From the NCBI RefSeq assembly GCF_003841465.1, contig NZ_REFZ01000004.1, positions 186,001-250,000 of the forward strand: 64,000 bases of DNA, in the 5' to 3' direction. The position numbers were made by a program, and so were the translations under genes. Numbering within the stretch: the first letter of the stretch is position 1; each line of letters starts with the position of its first letter. This document shows, piece after piece, positions 58,486-64,000 of the stretch. The notes under the pieces were generated by a model. That model was given only the letters and a program-made list of their open reading frames with translations. It ran no database searches and was not told the DNA's origin. This DNA is from Natrarchaeobius oligotrophus. GTDB taxonomy: Archaea; Halobacteriota; Halobacteria; Halobacteriales; Natrialbaceae.

Positions 58486-59393
58486 TGGCGGGCTCGTTCG
58501 AGGCCTCCGACGGCCTCTCGTCCCGCGAACGCCGCGCCCTCGAGACCCTGCTGACGCGCCTGGGTGACGACGAGTTCGTCCTCGCGGAGCGCTACACGGA
58601 GTGGCAGGTTCGCGCGCCCTCCCTCGAGTCGGATCTCGCACTGGCGAACAACGCACAGGACGAACTCGGCCACGCTCGGCTCTGGTACGACGTGCTCGCC
58701 GACGTCGGCCTCGACGAGCGCGCGTTGGCCTACGAGCGCGATCCGGCCGACTTCCGCCACGGCACGCTCGTCGAACTGCCGTTCGAGACGGGCGACTGGG
58801 CCGACGCAGTCCTCCGGTCGTACCTCTACGACGTCGCGGAGGATCTGCGACTCGAGGCGCTGACGGCGTCGTCCCACCCGAAGATCGCAGACCGCGTCGG
58901 CAAGATCCGGAGCGAGGAGAAGTACCATCGCGAGCACGCCCGGAGCTGGCTCGAGCGTCTCGCCGAGGACGACGACGGACGCGGGCGGTTGCAGGACGCG
59001 CTCGATCGGCTGTTCCCGCACGCGCTGACGTTGTTCGAACCGGCGGTACCTCCTCGACTCGGGGCGAAAGCGAGCGAGAACGACGTGGCGAAAGCGGCCG
59101 CCGTCGACGCCGACGTCGTCGATCTCGGACTTCGAACGGCGACGCTCGAGGAGCTTCGAAGCGAGTGGCTGTCGATCGTCGTCCCGTTCCTCGAGTCGCT
59201 CGACCTCGCCGTCGCGGTCGACCGGGACGCCGAGAATCCCGAGGCCGACCTCGACGCGTTGCTTCCCGACGCTCGAGGCCGCGACGGCGCACACACCGAG
59301 GCGTGGTTCGATCTCCACGACGAACTGACCCGCACGTACCGCGAACTCGGACGAACCGAGACGACGACGATCATGGAGGCACCCGACGGATGA
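58485..59393 (+). CDS. paaC: 1,2-phenylacetyl-CoA epoxidase subunit PaaC
   Basis: A 302-residue structural partner of PaaA with the same four-helix di-iron fold but without a complete metal site. Recognisable parts are DDEFVLAERYTEWQVRAPS, ALANNAQDELGHARLWYDV and IRSEEKYHREHARSWLERL. The C-terminal half is more acidic and variable. Its ATG overlaps the paaB stop, and paaD overlaps its own end by 4 bp. The complete PaaABC oxygenase core is therefore encoded in one run. Confidence 0.9.
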   Translation: MAGSFEASDGLSSRERRALETLLTRLGDDEFVLAERYTEWQVRAPSLESDLALANNAQDELGHARLWYDVLADVGLDERALAYERDPADFRHGTLVELPFETGDWADAVLRSYLYDVAEDLRLEALTASSHPKIADRVGKIRSEEKYHREHARSWLERLAEDDDGRGRLQDALDRLFPHALTLFEPAVPPRLGAKASENDVAKAAAVDADVVDLGLRTATLEELRSEWLSIVVPFLESLDLAVAVDRDAENPEADLDALLPDARGRDGAHTEAWFDLHDELTRTYRELGRTETTTIMEAPDG

Positions 59394-59854
59394 CTCACGA
59401 CGGAACCGCCGGCGTGGAGGGCGGCGACCTCGACGACGAGGCCAACGACGCCGATCGCGACCATGGGTCCGTCTGCGCGTACACGGAGTACCGGCGCGGG
59501 GACGAGTCCCCCACGGACGTTCCGAGGACAGGTGCGGCGGCTGACGGCCTCGAGGAGGCGGTCTGGGACGCCCTCGCCGGGGTCGAGGACCCCGAAATGC
59601 CGATCGGCGTCGTCGATCTCGGACTGATCTACGACGTTCGCGTCGACGACGGGTCGGTCGTAGTGGAGATGACGCTGACGTACTCCGGCTGTCCGGCCCG
59701 AACCATGCTCACCGAGAACGTCGAGGAGGCGGTCGCGGCGGTCGACGGCGTCGACGACGTCGGCGTTCGGCTCGTCTGGAGTCCGGAGTGGACCGTCGAG
59801 ATGGTCTCCGAATCGGGGAGAGACGCCCTGCGAGAGTTCGGACTGAGCGTATGA
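59390..59854 (+). CDS. paaD: PaaD, MIP18-type assembly protein (zinc ribbon missing)
   Basis: A 154-residue protein. After an acidic haloarchaeal N-terminus (about 50 residues), the MIP18/DUF59 domain begins EAVWDALAGVEDPEMPIGV and continues VDLGLIYDVRVDDGSVVVE and YSGCPARTMLTENVEEAV. That includes the conserved Cys. PaaD matures the metal centre of the epoxidase. In bacterial PaaD a zinc ribbon follows in the same chain; here the frame stops after REFGLSV and the ribbon is encoded by the next small gene in another frame. Confidence 0.85.
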   Translation: MTHDGTAGVEGGDLDDEANDADRDHGSVCAYTEYRRGDESPTDVPRTGAAADGLEEAVWDALAGVEDPEMPIGVVDLGLIYDVRVDDGSVVVEMTLTYSGCPARTMLTENVEEAVAAVDGVDDVGVRLVWSPEWTVEMVSESGRDALREFGLSV

Positions 59855-59882
59855 GCCCGCGTCCCGACCTCGAGGTGTGCGG

Positions 59883-60050
59883 ATGAGACGCTCGGATCCG
59901 AGCGTCGAGACCGGCGGCGAGGACGCGGGCGCTGAGTGTCCGTACTGCGGCTCGAGCGACACCGTTCGCGAGCACCCCAAGGGGCCGTCGCTCTGTCGCT
60001 CGATGCACTTCTGTCGGGCGTGCCACCAGCCGTTCGAAACGTTCGGGTGA
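59883..60050 (+). CDS. Stand-alone PaaD-type zinc ribbon (55 aa)
   Basis: A 55-codon ORF carrying ECPYCGSSDTVREH and, about 20 residues later, HFCRACHQPFETF: two CxxC pairs forming a zinc ribbon. The layout CPxCGSxxT...CxxCxxPF is that of the C-terminal ribbon of bacterial PaaD. It is in a different frame from paaD, separated by an 11-codon ORF (59851-59886) whose start and stop each overlap as ATGA, so ribosomes may be handed along. It is too short for routine gene finding, but motif and position make it convincing. Either PaaD was split or the domain was never fused in this lineage. Confidence 0.75.
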   Translation: MRRSDPSVETGGEDAGAECPYCGSSDTVREHPKGPSLCRSMHFCRACHQPFETFG

Positions 60051-60127
60051 GCGACCGGGATCGGCGCTCGAGAGCGGGATCGAACGCTCCCCCACCGCTT
60101 TACTCGTCGGCGTCGAACCCCTCTCGT

Positions 60128-60514
60128 ATGGACGTCGAAGCGTTCTTCGAGGAGATGCCGTTCGCGTCGCTGCTGGGGATCGAGCTCACGGCGTGTGCCG
60201 ACGGCCACGCCGAGGGCCGACTCGAGATGACCGACGACCTCTCGTGGGACGACGATCGGCTGGTCGCCCACGGCGGCGTCACGTTCACGCTGGCGGACAC
60301 CGTCGGCGGCGCGGCGCTGGTCTCGCTCGTCGACCGACCCGTGCCGACGATCGACATGCGTATCGACTACCTGGACGCCGGGACCGGAGATCTCTACGCG
60401 GAAGCCGACGTCGTCCGCCGAGGAGGCGACGTTGGCGTCGTCGACGTCGCCGTCTACGCGGCCGACGACGACGCGCTCGTCGCCGACGCTCGAGGCGTGT
60501 ACAAGACCGGCTGA
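60128..60514 (+). CDS. PaaI-type hotdog thioesterase
   Basis: A 128-residue hotdog thioesterase from the ATG at 60128 (MDVEAFFEEMPFASLLGIE). The catalytic region is AHGGVTFTLADTVGGAALV and the following strand carries PTIDMRIDYLDAGTGDLYA. The family hydrolyses phenylacetyl-CoA or hydroxyphenylacetyl-CoA-type esters and is thought to free CoA from dead-end pathway products. It follows the paa operon by 77 bp and probably belongs to the same pathway. Other acyl-CoA substrates cannot be excluded. Confidence 0.85.
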   Translation: MDVEAFFEEMPFASLLGIELTACADGHAEGRLEMTDDLSWDDDRLVAHGGVTFTLADTVGGAALVSLVDRPVPTIDMRIDYLDAGTGDLYAEADVVRRGGDVGVVDVAVYAADDDALVADARGVYKTG

Positions 60515-60577
60515 TGCCGATAGCGATGGACATCGCTGAACGGCGAGCGCTCGTCACAGCGTGTCGCGACGCCCGAC

Positions 60578-60629
60578 CGTCACAGCAGGACACGAACTCC
60601 GAGCGTCACAGCAGGACACGACCTCCGAG
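60578..60629. repeat. Tandem 26-bp repeat between convergent genes
   Basis: Two adjacent 26-bp units, 60578-60603 and 60604-60629, differ at one base. Each starts CGTCACAGCAGGACACGA. They lie in the gap between the thioesterase and the convergent oxidoreductase gene. Part of the unit (CGTyACAGCAG) resembles the repeat at 4276-4306, which also lies between convergent genes. Confidence 0.75.
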
Positions 60630-60634
60630 CGCGT

Positions 60635-61639
60635 TCACAGACGCGGCGCGACCTCGCCGCCCAGACGACGAACGCAGTCGACCATCGCCCCGGTTTCGAC
60701 CCCGGGGTAGTACGTCCGGAAGATTACGTGAACGTCCCCGCCGATCGCGTCCGCGTACCGCTCGAGTTCCTCGGCCACCGTTTCCGGCGGGCCGAAGGTC
60801 GCCTCCGACTTCAGCTCGCGCTTTCGCTCGTCCGCGAGTTCCCCGACCGACTCCCCGGAGAAGATCTCGGCGTACCGTCGCTGGAGGTGGAAGTACCCCT
60901 CGCGCATCGCCTCCCAGGCCGCCTCGCGGGAGTCGTCGACCCAGCCGTGTTCGAGGACGTAGATCGAGAACTCGCCCTCGACGTTCTCTTTCTCGCGGAC
61001 GGTCCGGATATCTTCGACGCGTTTTCGGACGCCCTCGAGCGACAGCGACGAGGGCGCACACCAGCCGTCGGCGATTCGAGCCGCCCGCCGCACCGCCGGT
61101 TTCGCCGCGCCGCCGAGGACGATCGGAACCGAGCCGCCGGTCGGCGTCGGGGTGATCGTGACGTCGGTCGGAACGTCGTGGAACGTGGACTCGTACTCGA
61201 GCGGACCCTCGCTCCAGGCGGCACGCAGAAAGGCCACGAGGTCCTCGAGGCGTTCGGCACGCTCCTCGCGAGGCACGCCGAAGACGTCGAACTCCCGCGG
61301 ATTCGAACCGATCGCCAGGCCCAGGGTGAGCCGATCGCTCGAGAGCAGATCGACCGTCGCCGCGTCCTCCGCGAGGTGGATCGGATCGTACAGCGGCCCG
61401 AGCGCGACGCAGGGTCCGATCTCGATCTCGTCGGTCGCGGCGGCCATCGCGCCCAGGGCCGGAAACGTTCCGGAGAGGTACTCGTCGCGCTGGAAGTGAT
61501 GTTCGGAGACCCACGCGCTGTCGAGACCGGCGGTCTCGATTTCGTGGGTCAGCGCCACCAGTTCCTCGTACCGCGCGCTCGGCTCGCGGTCGTCGTCGGG
61601 TCCCCGCTGGGCGGTGAACAGTCCGGTCCCGAGTCGCAT
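60635..61639 (-). CDS. LLM-class flavin-dependent oxidoreductase
   Basis: A 334-residue luciferase-like monooxygenase-fold protein. It starts MRLGTGLFTAQRGPDDDRE and has SAWVSEHHFQRDEYLSGTF, IGPCVALGPLYDPIHLAED, RLTLGLAIGSNPREFDVFG and GGSVPIVLGGAAKPAVRRA as family landmarks. It would use FMN or coenzyme F420. In haloarchaea many such proteins are F420-dependent. The substrate is unknown. The ATG at 61639 is used rather than an upstream one at 61804 with a Ser-rich lead. Confidence 0.83.
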   Translation of the reverse strand: MRLGTGLFTAQRGPDDDREPSARYEELVALTHEIETAGLDSAWVSEHHFQRDEYLSGTFPALGAMAAATDEIEIGPCVALGPLYDPIHLAEDAATVDLLSSDRLTLGLAIGSNPREFDVFGVPREERAERLEDLVAFLRAAWSEGPLEYESTFHDVPTDVTITPTPTGGSVPIVLGGAAKPAVRRAARIADGWCAPSSLSLEGVRKRVEDIRTVREKENVEGEFSIYVLEHGWVDDSREAAWEAMREGYFHLQRRYAEIFSGESVGELADERKRELKSEATFGPPETVAEELERYADAIGGDVHVIFRTYYPGVETGAMVDCVRRLGGEVAPRL

Positions 61640-61848
61640 ACTCCCGACGTTCACGGTGACGGCCTTAGTTGTTGGTCCGCTTCGCCGGGACCGCGTTCGC
61701 GGACTACGATCGGAATCGACGACGGTACGAGAGCCTGTGAACGTCGACGCACAGTCGATCGCACAGCCGTCGTGAGACGATGAGGAAACCGTTTCAGTTG
61801 ACACTACAGCAAGAACGTTAATACGTGACCGAATTCAGATCACGTCTC

Positions 61849-63870
61849 ATGAGGGGGAACGGTTCTAGTTCGTGGGATCGACGACAGTTCCTGAAGACTG
61901 CAGGAGTGTCGACGGCCGGAACGGCCGCAGTTATTCAACCGGCAGCAGCGAACGAAGACGATGTAGAAGTGTCGATTGAATTTCACGATCAAGAAACTGA
62001 CGGCACGTACGTCGTTATCGAATCGCTTTATACCGAGGCCGACGCAGAAGTGATAATTTTCCATGCAGAGGGAGACAGAGAGGTCTACAGACGGTTGATT
62101 CTCGAGGGTGGGGTTGAACTTTCCAACGAACGGATCGAACTCGACGAGCCGATTCCGGAAACGCAGCTAATTTCGATCTCCGTTCAACCCCCGGAAGGTG
62201 GAGGGACGTACGGTGGAAGCCGGGCTACGGTAACTGTCGACGGGTCGCGGGAGACCCCTCCTTCAGAAAATACAGTTCGAATCGATCACCAGGAAACAAT
62301 TGGCACGGCGATAGTCGTCCAGGAACTGTCCACCGTCGAATCCGGTCAGCTGGAGATCAGTTCTGCGAGCTTTACTCCAACAGACCACTATACCGAGATC
62401 GAGCTAGCGGGAGGAGAAACCTGGACGGACGAGCTAGTCGAACTGTCCCAGCCGCTCAGAGATCACGATTACCTCTACGTGACGCTCCGGATCGATGGCC
62501 AAGCGAGATCACAAGACCGGGCACTGGTTACGGCGGGCGTGCCACCAGTTGAAGTCGATCCGAACGACGTGCTTCCGGAGGGGTACGAACACGTCCCAGC
62601 GGATGTCGAAGCGGGCTTTCACTATCCCTACGTTCTCTATCGACCAGCGGTCGAAATGGAGACAGAACGCCCGTTATTCGTGGGTGGCCTGAATTCCCCC
62701 ACGACCGCCGACCGGCTGGACTTGTTGGTGGCGCTCCATACGCACGCAGCATCGTTTGTCCGAGACGTCGAGTCCCTGAACGTACCGGTTATGATAGCCG
62801 GATTCCCCCGCACACCGGAGGATGGAAGCGACCTCGTTCAGAGTCTGGCGTACGAAGCAGTCGCCCCAAATCGGGATATAGACGAGATTGCGACCGACGC
62901 GTTCCCCGCGGACTCGTTACAACAGATCGACGAACAGACTGTGGCAATGATTGACGATGCTAGACGGCGCTTGGCCGACGAACGGTATGACGTGACCGAG
63001 CGCGTTCACATGGACGGATTCTCGTCAGGGGCCAACTTTGCCGACCGGATGGCGCTTCTCCATCCGGACTACGTGAGTACAATTTCGATAGGTGGAAATG
63101 GAGCGTTCGTGTTACCGCTCGAGCAGTGGGAAGGACACGAACTACGCTATCCGATCGGTGTCGCCGATTACGAGACGCTAACTGGACGGGAGTTCGATAT
63201 CGATAGCTGGCGCGATATTAATCGATTTATCTACCTAGGTCGAGAGGACCAACCCGAGCCGGGGGACCGGGGATACCACGGAATCGCACCCTGGGGAGAA
63301 AACGGAAGGATCGCCATAGAGATATTCGGGAAAAACCGTGTCACGGAACGGTTTCCAACGACGAAAGAACTGTACGAAGATGCCGGAGCGTCGGCCGAAT
63401 TCAAACTCTACGAGGGCGTCGGTCATCGGACGTCCGGGGAAATGAGAACGGATGTGAGGGCGTTCCATCGAAACCATATGGATGCACAACACGCGACGTT
63501 CGATTTTGCGTTTGATCGGTCCCACGATCGGATCGCTATCGGAAAACCGATCACAGTAACCGGTAGCGTCGAGAATCTCGTCGAAAGAACGGCGACTGCA
63601 ACCCTGACGTTGCGCATCGATGGCGAATCCGTGGAAACAACTGAGACGGAAGTCGCTGCCGGTGAGACCGCAGACACCGAATTCACTCATACGTTCGACA
63701 GCCAAGGAGAGTACACCCTGCGTGTAAATGGAACTGCGATCGGTGACACTCCGGTAGAAGTAGTCGAGCGGTCTGAGGCCAGTCCCGGGTTCGGGGCTGT
63801 GGCTACACTCGGCGGGATCGCGGGAGCCAGTTATTTGGCTTGGCGACGAACTGGAGAGAGCGATACGTAA
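61849..63870 (+). CDS. Tat-exported DUF7282/serine-hydrolase protein with PGF-CTERM-like anchor
   Basis: A 673-residue surface protein. The ATG at 61849 lies about 30 nt behind a TTAATA box; a GTG at 61825 would add eight residues. The Tat signal is DRRQFLKTAG (Arg11-Arg12). Two DUF7282-like units follow (about 38-130 and 140-225), then an alpha/beta-hydrolase-like domain with the nucleophile motif HMDGFSSGANFADRMALL (G-x-S-x-G) and a late His in GVGHRTSG. A CARDB-like Ig domain (about 545-635) precedes SPGFGAVATLGG, a PGF-CTERM-like archaeosortase signal with membrane helix and basic end. Polyesterase- or esterase-like activity is possible. Codon use is less GC-biased than its neighbours. 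Confidence 0.78.
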   Translation: MRGNGSSSWDRRQFLKTAGVSTAGTAAVIQPAAANEDDVEVSIEFHDQETDGTYVVIESLYTEADAEVIIFHAEGDREVYRRLILEGGVELSNERIELDEPIPETQLISISVQPPEGGGTYGGSRATVTVDGSRETPPSENTVRIDHQETIGTAIVVQELSTVESGQLEISSASFTPTDHYTEIELAGGETWTDELVELSQPLRDHDYLYVTLRIDGQARSQDRALVTAGVPPVEVDPNDVLPEGYEHVPADVEAGFHYPYVLYRPAVEMETERPLFVGGLNSPTTADRLDLLVALHTHAASFVRDVESLNVPVMIAGFPRTPEDGSDLVQSLAYEAVAPNRDIDEIATDAFPADSLQQIDEQTVAMIDDARRRLADERYDVTERVHMDGFSSGANFADRMALLHPDYVSTISIGGNGAFVLPLEQWEGHELRYPIGVADYETLTGREFDIDSWRDINRFIYLGREDQPEPGDRGYHGIAPWGENGRIAIEIFGKNRVTERFPTTKELYEDAGASAEFKLYEGVGHRTSGEMRTDVRAFHRNHMDAQHATFDFAFDRSHDRIAIGKPITVTGSVENLVERTATATLTLRIDGESVETTETEVAAGETADTEFTHTFDSQGEYTLRVNGTAIGDTPVEVVERSEASPGFGAVATLGGIAGASYLAWRRTGESDT

Positions 63871-64000
63871 CCGACCGATTCGCCGCCTCGGACTCGAGAA
63901 CGCTCGTATCCGTCGTGTAATTCAGGTTGGCCCGGAACTGGAACCTGATCGTCAAACCGGGTCTGATGGACGCGAAACTCGCGTCGGTTTCGACGCCAGT

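Noticed and set aside
59851-59886. 11-codon ORF between paaD and the zinc ribbon as a functional peptide gene
   Set aside because: Too short to support a product; it may only serve translational coupling, so it is mentioned under the zinc-ribbon entry.

Overview
The window is chromosomal DNA of a haloarchaeon (class Halobacteria; the gene content would fit Natrialbales, but that is an inference). The signs are high GC, very acidic Asp/Glu-rich proteins, Tat signal peptides, leaderless starts about 25-30 nt behind TATA-like boxes, HTH_10 (bacterio-opsin-activator type) regulators, a sensory rhodopsin II/HtrII pair, geranylgeranylglyceryl phosphate synthase, diphthine synthase and a Trm5-type tRNA methyltransferase.

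Layout. 1-2.5 kb: an accessory winged-helix regulator divergent from an unknown gene, a cluster of three DNA hairpins, and a 58-aa zinc-finger microprotein. 2.7-5.1 kb: CBS protein, leuB, dph5. 5.2-8.1 kb: a metal (probably zinc) ABC importer behind a DtxR-like palindrome. 8.6-10.8 kb: Rid protein, Rieske protein, trm5 and tRNA-Thr(CGT), followed by a degenerate copy of the tRNA 3' end. 11.4-14.3 kb: an acetyltransferase and the biotin ECF transporter bioY-ecfA-ecfT behind a BirA-like box. 14.8-19.0 kb: a 1408-aa secreted or membrane-tethered protein with a Gln-rich 23-residue repeat array. 19.1-21.3 kb: small haloarchaeal proteins, gamma-carbonic-anhydrase-like protein and OsmC.

21.4-30.3 kb is the most unusual region. 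Every gene lies on the minus strand: an HTH_10 regulator, a frameshifted ORF, a histidine/aromatic-ammonia-lyase homologue whose MIO-forming Ala-Ser-Gly is replaced by Ser-Thr-Asp, an OpuC-type quaternary-amine ABC importer, a two-subunit Rieske ring-hydroxylating oxygenase and a translationally coupled unknown protein. Three of the transcription units start behind the same ungapped 32-bp element. This looks like a dedicated regulon that imports, eliminates and oxidises one substrate. An aromatic or imidazole betaine is my working hypothesis.

30.4-43.5 kb: mostly housekeeping genes, namely an MBL hydrolase, an S1/OB/DHH protein, tandem SHOCT proteins, Elp3, a ZIP transporter, TenA, RqcH/NEMF, and DUF4870 and GIDE-like membrane proteins. 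43.7-45.7 kb: a secreted protein, an AT-rich island and a transposase broken by at least three frameshifts. 45.9-52.8 kb: a second HTH_10 regulator, GGGP synthase, an RNase-Z-like protein, then the photosensory module htrII-sopII divergent from crtY-blh, so retinal synthesis and photoreceptor are adjacent. 53-55.9 kb: an Lhr-type helicase. 56-60.5 kb: MaoC-like protein, a third HTH_10 regulator and divergent paaABCD with the PaaD zinc ribbon as a separate 55-aa gene, followed by a PaaI-type thioesterase. 60.6-63.9 kb: an LLM flavin oxidoreductase and a Tat-exported DUF7282/serine-hydrolase protein with a PGF-CTERM-like anchor.
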